DNA of 37,913 nt from an uncultured Eubacteriales bacterium (GTDB lineage Bacteria > Bacillota > Clostridia > Christensenellales > QALW01): contig URYI01000006.1 of NCBI GenBank assembly GCA_900552055.1, positions 1 through 37,913 on the forward strand, written 5' to 3'. A program made the position numbers and the translations under genes. Below, one piece after another: positions 14,786 to 25,524 of this stretch (positions are counted from its first letter, which is position 1; every line of letters starts with the position of its first letter). The notes below the pieces were generated by a model that had not been told where the DNA came from, searched no databases, and saw only the letters and a program-made list of their open reading frames with translations.

Positions 14786-16577
14786 CCAGCCGGGGCTTTA
14801 TGAGACATTTTTTGTCAAAGCCAATAAGATCCTGACGGCCCGCAGCAATGAGGGCCTTTTTTACAAGCTCATAGTTTTCCGGCTTTCTATATTGAATTAA
14901 CGCCCGCTGCATAGCCTTTTCAAGGGGCGACTTAGGCACATATATGCTCTGCATGGTTCTAGGGTCCAGTCCGGTATAGAACATGCATGTGCTCATAGTG
15001 CCCGGAGTAGGATAAAAATCCTGCACCTGTTCGGGCATATGGTTTATATCCCTCAAATATTCGGCCAGCTCAACCGCATCCCTGAGGGTACAGCCCGGAT
15101 GGGAGGACATTAAATAGGGCACCAGATACTGCTCCTTGCCTATTCTCTCATTTATTTCATAAAATTTATCCCGGAATTTTTCATATATTTTATGTTCGGG
15201 CTTGCCCATGGCCGCCAGCGCTCCAGGGGCGACATGTTCAGGGGCGACTTTCAGCTGTCCGCTTACATGGTATTTGCACAATTCGTTCATAAAGCGCATT
15301 CCGTTCTTTTTATCGGCCAAAACGTAGTCAAACCGTATTCCTGACCGCACAAAAACCTTTTTCACGCCCGGCAGCTTTCTAAGCTTTTCCAGCAGCTCAA
15401 TATAATCCGAATGGTCGGCCTTTAAATTGGCGCAGGGGGAAGGAAAAAGACATTGCTTATTGGGACACGGGCCGCTCTTTTCCTGCTTTGCGCAGGCAGG
15501 GAACCTGAAATTGGCCGTAGGCCCGCCCACGTCGTGTATATATCCCTTAAAATCCCTGTCTCCAATTATAATGCGCGCTTCCTCAAGAATGGAAGCATGG
15601 CTGCGCGAGGTTACTTTTCTCCCCTGATGAAAGGTCAGCGCGCAGAAATTGCAGCCGCCGAAACAGCCGCGGCTGCTGGTTATGCTGTATTTAACCTCTT
15701 CAATGGCAGGAACCCCGCCTGCGCTTTGATACATGGGATGATAAGTCCGCTCATACGGCAGAGCGTAAGTTTCGTCCATCTCCGCTTGGGAAAGCGCCTC
15801 CTGAGGCGGATTGCATACTACATAGGCCTTGCCGTGCTTCTGGACAAGCCTTTTGCCCTGAGGGCTTTGCTGAACGTACTGCTTCATAAAAGCGCTGGCA
15901 TACGCCCTTTTATCCTGTCTGACCTCTTCAAAGCTTTCTATAATTTCATAATCATATACATTATCCAGATTGTCCGCTATATACGCCGAGCCGTTTATGT
16001 ATGTGATTTCCTTTATGGGTATGCCCGACTCAAGAGCGTCAGCCAATTCTATTATGCTTCTTTCCCCCATTCCGAAAAGCAGCAAATCCGCTCCGCTGTC
16101 CACGAGTATGGAAGCGCGCACCCTGTCCTCCCAATAGTCGTAATGAGCCATGCGGCGCAGGCTCGCCTCCACTCCGCCCAAAATTACAGGCATATTTTTA
16201 TATGCCTGCCTAATACAGTTGGTATAAACAATATCCGCCCGGTTGGGCCTCAGGCCCGCTCTGCCGCCGGGAGAATATACATCCCTGCTCCTGGGCTTTT
16301 TAGCCGCCGTATATGCATTCACCATGGAATCAATATTGCCCGACGACACTAAAAATCCCAGCCGCGGCCGCCCGAATTCCTTAAACGCCTTTATATTCTT
16401 CCAGTCGGGCTGAGCCAGCATGGCCACCTTATATCCCCTGCTTTCCAGCATTCTGGTTATAATTGCATGGCCAAAGCTGGGATGGTCCACATATGCGTCC
16501 CCCGACACATAAACAAAATCCGGCCTGTCCCAGCCTCTGGCAAGCATTTCAGCTTTATTTACAGGCAAAAACGGCAT
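14724..16577 (-). CDS. ygiQ: YgiQ family radical SAM protein (UPF0313)
   Basis: Start taken at the ATG with AAAGGAAG upstream (617 aa); a longer frame has no ribosome site. An N-terminal cobalamin-binding-like domain (FGHAIITRMLESRGYKVAMLAQPDW) is followed by the radical SAM domain with Cys305, Cys309 and Cys312 in GCFGGCNFC binding the 4Fe-4S cluster. The C-terminal extension ends in the family-typical YRKPENYELVKKALIAAGRQDLIG. The substrate is unknown; the family is widespread in anaerobes. It has its own promoter. The last codons overlap the convergent methyltransferase-like gene, so the two transcripts are antisense at their ends. Confidence 0.93.
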   Translation of the reverse strand: MPFLPVNKAEMLARGWDRPDFVYVSGDAYVDHPSFGHAIITRMLESRGYKVAMLAQPDWKNIKAFKEFGRPRLGFLVSSGNIDSMVNAYTAAKKPRSRDVYSPGGRAGLRPNRADIVYTNCIRQAYKNMPVILGGVEASLRRMAHYDYWEDRVRASILVDSGADLLLFGMGERSIIELADALESGIPIKEITYINGSAYIADNLDNVYDYEIIESFEEVRQDKRAYASAFMKQYVQQSPQGKRLVQKHGKAYVVCNPPQEALSQAEMDETYALPYERTYHPMYQSAGGVPAIEEVKYSITSSRGCFGGCNFCALTFHQGRKVTSRSHASILEEARIIIGDRDFKGYIHDVGGPTANFRFPACAKQEKSGPCPNKQCLFPSPCANLKADHSDYIELLEKLRKLPGVKKVFVRSGIRFDYVLADKKNGMRFMNELCKYHVSGQLKVAPEHVAPGALAAMGKPEHKIYEKFRDKFYEINERIGKEQYLVPYLMSSHPGCTLRDAVELAEYLRDINHMPEQVQDFYPTPGTMSTCMFYTGLDPRTMQSIYVPKSPLEKAMQRALIQYRKPENYELVKKALIAAGRQDLIGFDKKCLIKPRLVKSAQAHNRRGNERSQNRSR

Positions 16578-16608
16578 AATATAACTTCCTTTCGCTTTAA
16601 ACAAAATT

Positions 16609-16638
16609 AGTATATCACCCGTTTGCCATTTGGCGCAA
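16609..16638 (-). promoter_or_regulatory. Promoter of ygiQ
   Basis: On the minus strand TTGCGC and TATACT are separated by 18 nt, about 30 bases before the start codon. Confidence 0.65.
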
Positions 16639-16677
16639 CCTTATTATTTTCTGGCCTGCTGTGCTCAGGGTCCGGGC

Positions 16678-19600
16678 TTAGATGACGACCTTAATATAAT
16701 GCGTGTTTTTATCGTCTTTAAGCACAATTTCACTGCAAGCTTTTCCGTCCAGGAGCAGGCTTCTGGCTCCAGTGCCCCTGCCCTCCGGATTAAACAGCTC
16801 AATTTTATAGAGACTTTCCCCATGCAAAAGCTCAACCGACACCTTATCCCAGCCGGGCGGAAGACACGGTTCAAAGATCAGCTTTTCTCCTTGAAGCTTA
16901 ATACCCAGAATATCCTCAAGATATACCGTATACATCCAGGCTGCCGCGCCTGTATACCACGTCCAGCCGCTTCTTCCCGCATTTGAGCCGCAGGAATAGA
17001 CATCGCCGGCCACTACATAAGGCTCTCCCTTATATACTGACGCCTGCTGGGAGGTCAGCGCATGATTGACAGGATTCAGCATATTCAGCACCTCGCCTGC
17101 CCTATCCGCCTCTCCCAGCATAGCCAGCGCCTTTAAGAACCATACGGCCGCATGAGTATACTGCCCGCCGTTCTCCCGCAGGCCGCCCAGATATCTCTGG
17201 ATATAGCCGGCAAAGGGCTGGTGCTTATCAAACGGCGGCCACAGCAGGCGGACAATGCCCGTGCCCTGTTCAACCAGCAAATCCATAACCGAGCGCACGG
17301 CCGTTTGCTGTCTTTGAGCGTCTCCCATGCCCGAAATAACCACCCACGCCTGCGAAATGACATCTATGCGGCATTCGTCCGACTGATTTGAACCTATTTT
17401 TTGCCCGTCGTCGCTTATGGCGCGCAGGTACCAGCGTCCATCCCACGCCCTTTCAACCGCTGCCCGCAGTCGGGCGGCAAATTCCATAAGCTCAGCCGCA
17501 GTATTTTCATCCTTTCTCATGCGCGCCACAGGAATAAATTCGCTTATGACGCTTAAAAGGAACCAGCCCAGCCATACGCTTTCTCCCCGGCCCTTAGCGC
17601 CCAGTTCGTCCATTCCGTCGTTCCAGTCCCCCGTACCCATTAAAGGCAGGCCGTTTTCTCCGGTACGCGCCGCGCGGCGCAGCGCGCGCAGGCAGTGCTC
17701 GTAAAGGATACCTTCACCGCTCAATGCAGGTTCCTCATATACATCCTTTTCCCCCTGAGAGGGCGCGCGGCCTGAAAGGTAAGGCGCTTTTTCGTCAAAT
17801 ATAGCGTAATCCCCCGTAATTTCCGCATACCGGCAGGCCACATAAGGCAAAAACAGCAAATCGTCGCTTATTTTTGTACGCACGCCTCTGCGCGGAGCAT
17901 GCCACCAGTGCTGGACGTCCCCTTCATTAAACTGATGTCCCGCACATTCAAGAATATGCGCGCGCACCAATGCGGGCTGGGTGTAAACCAGGGCAAGACA
18001 GTCCTGAAGCTGATCACGGAAACCAAAGGCCCCGCCCACCTGATAAAAGCCTGTGCGCCCGTAAAAACGGGAGCTGTAGCTCTGATAAAGCAGCCAGCGG
18101 TTAAACATAAAATCAAATGCCTTATCGGGCGTATCAACCTTAATAACGTCCAAACGCTCGTCCCAAAAGCTCTTTATATCCTCCAGGCATTCAAAAACGC
18201 CCTGCGCTTTTATCCTCTCTATATGCCGCGCGGCTTCTTCCAGGCTCTCGGCATAGCCCAGCGCACCCCATACCTCCGTTTCATTGCCTACTTCAAAAAA
18301 CATGCGTCCGGCAAGGAAGGGGTTAATCCCTTCGCCCTCAGGCAGATTTTTCAGGCGCATTCCCAGGGGCTGAGTAATATCTCCTTCTCCGAAAAAAGCG
18401 TCTCTGTCCAGGCAGCTTTCAAATTCCCCGGACAAATACAAATAGGCATATTTATTATCCCGCTTAACATATATAAAGCCTTCTCCCCGGCCGCAGGAAA
18501 GAAACTTAACGCTTTCCTTCCTGTCCCGGCCCAGCGCCGCTTCTATACATGCGGTAACACTTAATTTTCGTGTTTTACCGCTTCTGTTTAAAAAATGCAT
18601 GCTGTAAATCTTCACAGGCAGTTCTCTATGGACAAATACCGTCTGCCTCTGCTCCAGGCCAAAGCCGTTATATTCAAAATAACTGTAGCCCTGGCCGTGA
18701 ACTGCTTTATATTCGTCTCCCAGGTTTATAGGCGAAGAAGTTATAGTCCAGAACCGGCCGTTTTCTTCATCCCTTATATAGATATACTCGTTAGGAATAT
18801 TGATAACGGGATCATTTTGGAAATCAGTAAGCTTTTCCAGGCCGCTGTTGGCATGCCAGGTATAGCCTCCGCCGTTTTCACAAACTACCGTACCCAAATT
18901 CCCTGTCGAAATTACGTTGCTCCAAGGCAGAAGCGTGCCTCTTCCCCTGCGGATTAATATAACATATTCCCTTCCGTCCTCGGTAAAGCCGCCCAGCCCG
19001 TTGAATAATTCCAGGCTCTGCGCAGTAATTTTAGAGGGCGGATAATCCGAGGGAATAATCTCCAGCTTTTCAGGCTCAGGGCCCTGGCTGCGCTCATTCT
19101 GCTCAGAATGCGCAAGGTCTATATATATGCAGGACATACTCTTAAGCGCCTGGAGCATATCTGGGCTTTCGTATCGGCACTTATGGTGAACCACCTCGTT
19201 TTCCCCTCTTTCAATAGAAGCAAGAAGGTTTTCCACCCGGTTATAATCCGCCTGCATATAATCCTGCTCGCTGAAATCCAGCACTAAAAGATCCATTTTA
19301 AAGCCCGCAAAACATATATAGCGGTATGCGCTTATCACACTTTTTAAGCTCTCCGAGCTGAATTGCGCCGGGCAGTGGACAAGCATTATAGGATTATCCC
19401 CTGAAATGCCCATGCTCCAGAGCAAATCCCTTTTCCCGTTTTCGCTTATACCCGCCTTTGCGTCTCTCAGAGCGTTATATATGGCCCTGCCCGCCAAAAT
19501 AATCTGGTTAGCGCCTATATTATAATAGTTCATGCGCGCTACCGCCTGGGCGCAGGCAAGCTCGGCCTCTTTTTTGCTTTCACAAGCTTTAAGGCCCGTT

Positions 19601-22600
19601 AAAAGCTGTTCCATTTCCCCCTCGTTAAGAGAAGCGGAAGTATAAAAAGTTACGCTTGAACGCTGGTTAGGCTTCAATTTTATTCGTACGCTCTGCGCCA
19701 GCATAGGCTCAATGGGCACTTCCTTAAAATCACCCGGCCGTTCCTCGGCGCAGGCAACCATATCGGGCAGCCCTGTGTTTGTCCGGCCATAGAAGGCAAA
19801 GCGGTCGGTGCAGTACCACTGCGCTTCAAATTCTCCCGCCGCCGATAACGCTATGCAGCCGTCCGTCTCTCCCCGCTTGCCCCGCCGTTTTAATATAACT
19901 GCGTCCGAGAGCTTTTGAGCGCTGACAAACAGCTTATTAAACACCCTGTGCGCATAATAATCATTGGGCGGGCAAAGCACGGCGTCATGCGCCAGGGTAA
20001 TAATTGCCTCCCTGGGCTGCATTGAAAGATTTTCCAATTCGATTGTGCGTATTTCCACGTTTTTATCCGCACTCAAAATTATCTCTTCACTAATTTTAAA
20101 GTGTTTCCCCGTATAAGAAAATACGCATTTATCCTCCCGGAACATGCCTTCAAGCGCGCCCGGCCATATAACAGACTGCTCTGATTCATCCTTTATATAA
20201 AGGCTGGACCCGCCTCTGAAAATTCCTCCGTTAAAGGAAGGCAAAGTCAGCGCCAAATCCTTAAACCAAAGCGCGCCCGTACCATCAGCAAAATATACTC
20301 CCCGCAAGCTGCCGTTAGAGAGCGCCTGTACTCTGCCGGGCGCCGCCTTTGCCGGAGTAATATTAAGGCTCTTAACCTTGACCTCCTCGCGCACTTTCCG
20401 CGGTGAAGCGCCTTCGGGAGGCTTCTCTTCCAAAAGCAGCGCCGCAGCCTTTATCATATCGTTTTCCATAAAGCCCGCTCTGACCGCCGAATTTTCCAGC
20501 AGATTGCAAAGGGCGCACAAAGACATGCCGTTATGATGAGCCATATAGGTAGCGGCCAGTTCGCCGGCATTATAATTCTCCATAGCCCCGCGGCTGTGCG
20601 TGAAATCTATAGCCTCAAACATGCCCAGGCTGCCGGCGCAGCCGCGCTGCACAAGCTTCACCAGATTTTCCATGCTCTCGCGGGGAAAGCGTTCCATTGC
20701 CAAAATGGTGGAATAGGGAGAAACTACCCTCTCTCTGGGACAGGAGCTTAGGGCCGTTTCATATACGCCGAATGCCTTGTATTTATATTCCCTGTGCCTG
20801 TCCAGCGCATAATATGCCGATTCGCTGATACCCCAGGGGATATTCTCCCATCTTCCGTATGCAATCTGCGCTCTGACCGCTCCGTCAACGCTCCTGCCCA
20901 ATAAAGTATCTCTATGCGTATCAAAGAATATTTCAGGCATCAGGTATTCAAACATAGTTCCGCTCCAGGAAAGCAGAACGGGCTCGTTGTCAATCCTGGA
21001 AATGGGCCTGCCCAGCGCGAACCAGTGTTCAGCCGGAACCATGCCCGAAGCTACGGCATAATAGCTGCACAATCTGCTTTCAGAGGCCAGAAGGTCATAA
21101 TAATGACTGCTCATTTTGTCCTCCTGCGCGTCCCAGCCTATAGAAAACAGCTTTTTCTTTGCGTCATACAATCTATAAAGCTCGCAGTTTTCCAGCAGAT
21201 TATCTATTCTGCGCTGAAACTGCGCCGCAGCGGTATTTAATGAAGATATATAATCCAGGGCAGTTCTTTTTAAAGCCGCATCATTAAAATAACTGTCCGG
21301 ATTTATGCTTATTTCATGCAGGCTCGCGCTGCACACCCCTTTAATGCCCAAGCCTTCATACATCTGAACAAACCCATTATACAGCTCCCTGACAAACTTT
21401 ATACCCTTAACTGAATCTAGGCTCCCATCATTTATAACCCCGTTAAGCACAGCGCACAAGGTGGATATATTTTCAGCTCCGGCCAGCGCGCCGTCATACT
21501 GCTTTATATTATCGTATATATCCTTATCCAGCCGCTTTTCATCCACAACGCTCATTAAAAGGGTGCGCATCCCCTCTTTTATCCGGCCGTCCATAAGCGA
21601 ATGCCTGAATAAATCTGACAGCATGCCCCGGCAGGCCAAAAGGCAGCAAAGAAAATTGCCGCTGTCCACGCTGGAAATATATTTAGGTTCCATAGGGCTT
21701 AAATCAGATATTTTATACCAGTTATATAAATTGCCGTACCATTTGTCCAGGCCTTCTATAGTTGCAAGAGTATTATCCAGCATTTTTAAAGCCTCAGACG
21801 GCGAAATAAGCCGCATATATGCAGCGCAGAGAGGGGCCAGCGCTCCGAAGCCTATATTGGTGGCGCTGGTTCTGTCCGCAAAGCCTATAAAAGGCCGCTG
21901 CTGAAAATTGTCAGGAGGCAGATAATGCGTATCCTTATTCATCCCCTCATAAAAGAACCTGAAGGTGCGGGCAGCCAGCATTCGCAGCGCATAAAGCTGT
22001 TCAGGCAGCAGCCTGTCCTTTTTCACTTCCGCACTAAAAGACAAGCGGTATGCTATATAAGGCGCAAACGCCCAGGCCAGCCCCAAAATAAGAGGCAGAA
22101 ACAAGTACCGTCCAAAAGCAGCGGCAATCAGGAAATATACCGCGCCGAAAACCGCGCAGGGCCACATAGCCGCCGCATAAGTGTTGCCCGTCGCCCGTCC
22201 TTTTTCGCTGTCCGCCGCAGTCACCCATTCCAGCATCCGCTTCTTGCTTATAAGCATGCGGTACAGCGCGCGGATTTTGGCATCCGCGTATATATACGCT
22301 TCATAGGGCAGAAATACAAAGCTAAGGGCCAGCCGCACTATTACGGCCCATATGTCCGGCAGAGCGTCGCGCAGTGTATATTTACGCTTTATAGCCCTGT
22401 AAACTCCTACGGCCTTAGAAAATACCTCCAGCCCCAATGGATAGAATACCGCCTGGAGCGCAAAGGCAAAATAGGTAAGCATATTGCCCGGAAGAACGGA
22501 TACCGAAAGCAAAAGAAGAAGCAGTACCGAACCGGGGAACAGCGTCCTGAACATATTGGCGAATATTTTAAAGCGGGCTAAAGGAGAAAGCTCCTTCTTA

Positions 22601-24882
22601 AATACCCAGCGGGCCAGCTGCCAGTCCCCGCGCGTCCAGCGGTGCGCGCGCTTATAATAGGACAGCGCCTCGCCCGGAAAGCTGTCAAAAAATTTAACGT
22701 CTCCGGCAGTAGCGCACCTGAGAAAAGAGCCTTCAAGCAGATCGTGGCTGAGCACGGTATTTTCTGGAATTCTGTCCCCTATCGCCGTCTGGAAAGCGTT
22801 TACGTCTATAATTCCCTTGCCGCCAAAGCTCGCACAGTTAAAAATGTCCTGATATACATCGCTCACCAGTCCCGAATATGCGTCCAGGCCGCCCTTAGGC
22901 GAGAAAAAGCGCGCAAAATAGGTTTTGAGGGAAGATATAGTGGTACCCATGCCCGGCTGGATAATACCGAACCCCTTGACAATCCGCCTTTTTTCCCGGC
23001 TGTATACCGGCCTGTTCAGAGGATGTGCCGCGCGCGAAACAAGGCTCAAAAGCGCACCGGGCGCCAATCGGGTATCCGCATCTACGGTCAGAATATATTT
23101 TACATTCGCAAGGCAAGCAACGTCCCCCTGAAAATAATGGTTATCCTCGCCCGAACACACCTTAACCAGCTGTAAGAGCGCCCCTCTCTTGCGCTCATAA
23201 CCCATATATTTTTTATCCCTCGCTACATAGCTGCGCTGACGGTGCAGATATACAAACTGCGCCTGAGGATATTTTTTATTAAGCGCCTCAATCCGGCGGG
23301 AGGCCTCCTCAAATATCCCAGCATCCTGCTCTTCCTCCAGATTGGGTCCGTCCTTATAATCGCCCAAAAGCACATAAACCGCGTTTTCGCATCTGTTGGA
23401 GAGATAATGCCTTTCCAGCTGCGCGCATACATCATCGGCGCGCTTTTTACTGCTCAGCAGCGCGGGTATAACCACCGCCGTGCGGTTCTGAGGCGTATCG
23501 CACTCTTCCTCCTTAAGTCCCGGCACAATTATTGGCTTAACAAAAATATTTATCATGCTGTTAAGCAGTATTTCAGTCATTACATACGCAGGCGCTATAC
23601 CCACAACCGCGGTTATAAGGCCATAGAGCCATTTTAAAGACTGAGCGGCGCTTACTGCATATATAACCAGGGGCGCCAGCATAAAAACAGTAATTATCCC
23701 CAGCGCGCAGAAATAATATATGCCCATATATTTTTTAGATAAAAAGCGCTTTCTGCTCTTTATTTTGCTTTCTTTAAACAGCCTGTCTATAAGCCTTTCC
23801 CGCTCCGAACCAATAAGGAAAGCGCATATTCCTCCCGGCAGAGAAGTATCTTCGCGCGCCAGCGTTAATGCCGTTTCCAATATTTCAGTTTCCCCGGCGC
23901 CGTACCTCCGGCTCATCCTGGCCAGCGACACCCGGCAGGCGCTTTTTGTGGCCTTATTGGAACGCGCGTATGTCCCCGATTCCTCTTCCAGCAGCATACG
24001 TTCAGCTTTAAAGGTTTCCTTAATAACCTCTTCAGTTTCTATATCTCCTATAGTTATAAGCCGTTTGACAGAAGCGGCCTCCGCAGCCGAAAGGCGGGAA
24101 TGCAAAAGACGTATTTCCTTAAGCAGAGATTCCCTGTCCAGTCCCCTGCGGCTCAGGGCGCGTTCACATAAAACCGCCAGCTCGGTTTTAGAATCCAGCC
24201 TGGATAAAATGAGCATGAAATTATAAAAGCTCTCTCCGCTGTTATCCTGATTTAATTCGCGCAGAATGACTTCGCTGCGGTTTTCCCTTGCCAGCCGCGC
24301 CATCTTTTCATAATTGCCGGCCGAATTAAGCATACTTAGAGCAGACTGAGTTATCTGCTCCAAAAGACATAACTTAAGGCAGAAGGGCAATAAAAAGCCC
24401 TCCTCCAGCTGCAAGTCCCGTATCTGATTTATCTCCCCAATATAGGCGGTTAAATCCTCCTGGTTAAAGCTGCCCCCGTTTTTCATTATAAAATGCCCAG
24501 CCACCTCATAAATTCTGAGGTTCCCCGCTTTATTCACAGGCAGTTTCATGGAAAGATTGGCCTGCTGCGCGCATATCTGTTCCGCTTCGCTGAAAAGCCG
24601 GTTTTTATTATCTGCCAGCCATTTCAGTCCCAGCTCAAATTCTTCGGGCATCAGTTCCTCAAGCCTTGTTACGCATTCCTCCAAAGCAGACTGCATAAAA
24701 GCGGGGTTTGGAAGGGCTTTTTTTACTTTTTTGAGCCGAACCGAGCTCAAATCGGGCTGATCCGCAATATGCTTAAAGCTTCCGCCATCACTTAAAGCGG
24801 CGTATGTCCGCTTCTTTTTAGCTTCGTATACGATTACTGAAATAGCCGCTAGCAGCAAAATTGTCAACACAATGTATTCCAT
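16678..24882 (-). CDS. Cyclic beta-1,2-glucan synthase (GT84 / GH94)
   Basis: A giant 2734-residue membrane enzyme of the NdvB/Cgs type that makes cyclic beta-1,2-glucan from UDP-glucose. Order: a transmembrane helix at 4-20; segments near 388-440; a GT84 domain with DAD (601-603), SHDLLEG (about 712-718) and RAHRWTRGDW (745-754); more segments to about 945; a glycoamylase-like domain (FADRTSATNIGFGALAP from 1001, WGISESAYY near 1350) thought to help ring closure; then a C-terminal GH94 phosphorylase-like domain that sets ring size (NGLGGF near 1960, GFRDQ near 2288, GDWNDGM near 2420). Length and order match proteobacterial enzymes. The ATG has GGGAG upstream. It stands alone; no exporter gene is adjacent. 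Confidence 0.93.
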   Translation of the reverse strand: MEYIVLTILLLAAISVIVYEAKKKRTYAALSDGGSFKHIADQPDLSSVRLKKVKKALPNPAFMQSALEECVTRLEELMPEEFELGLKWLADNKNRLFSEAEQICAQQANLSMKLPVNKAGNLRIYEVAGHFIMKNGGSFNQEDLTAYIGEINQIRDLQLEEGFLLPFCLKLCLLEQITQSALSMLNSAGNYEKMARLARENRSEVILRELNQDNSGESFYNFMLILSRLDSKTELAVLCERALSRRGLDRESLLKEIRLLHSRLSAAEAASVKRLITIGDIETEEVIKETFKAERMLLEEESGTYARSNKATKSACRVSLARMSRRYGAGETEILETALTLAREDTSLPGGICAFLIGSERERLIDRLFKESKIKSRKRFLSKKYMGIYYFCALGIITVFMLAPLVIYAVSAAQSLKWLYGLITAVVGIAPAYVMTEILLNSMINIFVKPIIVPGLKEEECDTPQNRTAVVIPALLSSKKRADDVCAQLERHYLSNRCENAVYVLLGDYKDGPNLEEEQDAGIFEEASRRIEALNKKYPQAQFVYLHRQRSYVARDKKYMGYERKRGALLQLVKVCSGEDNHYFQGDVACLANVKYILTVDADTRLAPGALLSLVSRAAHPLNRPVYSREKRRIVKGFGIIQPGMGTTISSLKTYFARFFSPKGGLDAYSGLVSDVYQDIFNCASFGGKGIIDVNAFQTAIGDRIPENTVLSHDLLEGSFLRCATAGDVKFFDSFPGEALSYYKRAHRWTRGDWQLARWVFKKELSPLARFKIFANMFRTLFPGSVLLLLLLSVSVLPGNMLTYFAFALQAVFYPLGLEVFSKAVGVYRAIKRKYTLRDALPDIWAVIVRLALSFVFLPYEAYIYADAKIRALYRMLISKKRMLEWVTAADSEKGRATGNTYAAAMWPCAVFGAVYFLIAAAFGRYLFLPLILGLAWAFAPYIAYRLSFSAEVKKDRLLPEQLYALRMLAARTFRFFYEGMNKDTHYLPPDNFQQRPFIGFADRTSATNIGFGALAPLCAAYMRLISPSEALKMLDNTLATIEGLDKWYGNLYNWYKISDLSPMEPKYISSVDSGNFLCCLLACRGMLSDLFRHSLMDGRIKEGMRTLLMSVVDEKRLDKDIYDNIKQYDGALAGAENISTLCAVLNGVINDGSLDSVKGIKFVRELYNGFVQMYEGLGIKGVCSASLHEISINPDSYFNDAALKRTALDYISSLNTAAAQFQRRIDNLLENCELYRLYDAKKKLFSIGWDAQEDKMSSHYYDLLASESRLCSYYAVASGMVPAEHWFALGRPISRIDNEPVLLSWSGTMFEYLMPEIFFDTHRDTLLGRSVDGAVRAQIAYGRWENIPWGISESAYYALDRHREYKYKAFGVYETALSSCPRERVVSPYSTILAMERFPRESMENLVKLVQRGCAGSLGMFEAIDFTHSRGAMENYNAGELAATYMAHHNGMSLCALCNLLENSAVRAGFMENDMIKAAALLLEEKPPEGASPRKVREEVKVKSLNITPAKAAPGRVQALSNGSLRGVYFADGTGALWFKDLALTLPSFNGGIFRGGSSLYIKDESEQSVIWPGALEGMFREDKCVFSYTGKHFKISEEIILSADKNVEIRTIELENLSMQPREAIITLAHDAVLCPPNDYYAHRVFNKLFVSAQKLSDAVILKRRGKRGETDGCIALSAAGEFEAQWYCTDRFAFYGRTNTGLPDMVACAEERPGDFKEVPIEPMLAQSVRIKLKPNQRSSVTFYTSASLNEGEMEQLLTGLKACESKKEAELACAQAVARMNYYNIGANQIILAGRAIYNALRDAKAGISENGKRDLLWSMGISGDNPIMLVHCPAQFSSESLKSVISAYRYICFAGFKMDLLVLDFSEQDYMQADYNRVENLLASIERGENEVVHHKCRYESPDMLQALKSMSCIYIDLAHSEQNERSQGPEPEKLEIIPSDYPPSKITAQSLELFNGLGGFTEDGREYVILIRRGRGTLLPWSNVISTGNLGTVVCENGGGYTWHANSGLEKLTDFQNDPVINIPNEYIYIRDEENGRFWTITSSPINLGDEYKAVHGQGYSYFEYNGFGLEQRQTVFVHRELPVKIYSMHFLNRSGKTRKLSVTACIEAALGRDRKESVKFLSCGRGEGFIYVKRDNKYAYLYLSGEFESCLDRDAFFGEGDITQPLGMRLKNLPEGEGINPFLAGRMFFEVGNETEVWGALGYAESLEEAARHIERIKAQGVFECLEDIKSFWDERLDVIKVDTPDKAFDFMFNRWLLYQSYSSRFYGRTGFYQVGGAFGFRDQLQDCLALVYTQPALVRAHILECAGHQFNEGDVQHWWHAPRRGVRTKISDDLLFLPYVACRYAEITGDYAIFDEKAPYLSGRAPSQGEKDVYEEPALSGEGILYEHCLRALRRAARTGENGLPLMGTGDWNDGMDELGAKGRGESVWLGWFLLSVISEFIPVARMRKDENTAAELMEFAARLRAAVERAWDGRWYLRAISDDGQKIGSNQSDECRIDVISQAWVVISGMGDAQRQQTAVRSVMDLLVEQGTGIVRLLWPPFDKHQPFAGYIQRYLGGLRENGGQYTHAAVWFLKALAMLGEADRAGEVLNMLNPVNHALTSQQASVYKGEPYVVAGDVYSCGSNAGRSGWTWYTGAAAWMYTVYLEDILGIKLQGEKLIFEPCLPPGWDKVSVELLHGESLYKIELFNPEGRGTGARSLLLDGKACSEIVLKDDKNTHYIKVVI

Positions 24883-24927
24883 GCTTACACTCCCGTAAGA
24901 TATTTTAAACTGGCGTAATTATGAAAT

Positions 24928-24955
24928 ATATTATTGACAAGATAAAATGGAACAA
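24928..24955 (-). promoter_or_regulatory. Probable promoter of the glucan synthase gene
   Basis: On the minus strand TTGTTC and TAATAT are separated by 16 nt, about 45 bases upstream of the start codon. Confidence 0.5.
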
Positions 24956-25436
24956 TACAGCCCAGGCTCAAAATGCAAACTCTGCCTGATAAATTACCGC
25001 CGGATATATTTAAAAATGCTATTTGCAAACTGCTGGCGTCAATGCATAAAGATGATACGCCTCAGTCATATAAATGTATCTGTTTGCTATGTTATCCTCA
25101 ACTGATGCCCATTGCCATCAATCATGAAAACGGAGGCATTTTCAAAAGGTTTAGCCTCAAAGTTAAAATGCTGCGATATATACTGGCAATGTGCCTGAAG
25201 GACACGCACCGCAATCTGGAGAACTGAAACCAGCACGGCAGGAACGCAAATTCATACATCCTAACCCATATTATCCTTAGGCTATAAAATAAGGATAAAA
25301 GGTGGCGCTGGCAGATATTCTTCTAATTACTTCTCTGCCCTAAAATTATAATGTATGTAAGCAATAAAAAACACAGCGGAAAAACTCAGCAGCCCGCTGC
25401 TGCCATATACCTTCTTCAGGCTTAAATAGGAGAAAT
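24956..25436. other. Intergenic region with a weak unplaced reading frame
   Basis: Holds an 84-codon plus-strand frame (24973-25227, MQTLPDKLPPDIF...) without a ribosome site, rich in Cys, Lys and Ile and matching nothing I know; an overlapping 52-codon frame starts at 24948. Both are probably chance or a decayed gene. The remainder shows no features. Confidence 0.4.
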
Positions 25437-25466
25437 AAAAAAACGGTCCGGAATAACCGAACCGTT
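25437..25466 (-). terminator. Terminator of the rpmG-rplA operon
   Basis: On the minus strand AACGGTTCGG pairs with CCGGACCGTT around TTATT, followed by TTTTTT. Confidence 0.85.
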
Positions 25467-25524
25467 AATAAAGCAATAACTTTAAAAATACAAGTTCCCC
25501 ATGTGCTGCTATACGGCTTACACC

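Noticed and set aside
21461..24226. Several plus-strand frames of 130-220 codons opposite the glucan synthase
   Set aside because: Shadows of a single long, well-supported gene; no ribosome sites or family resemblance.
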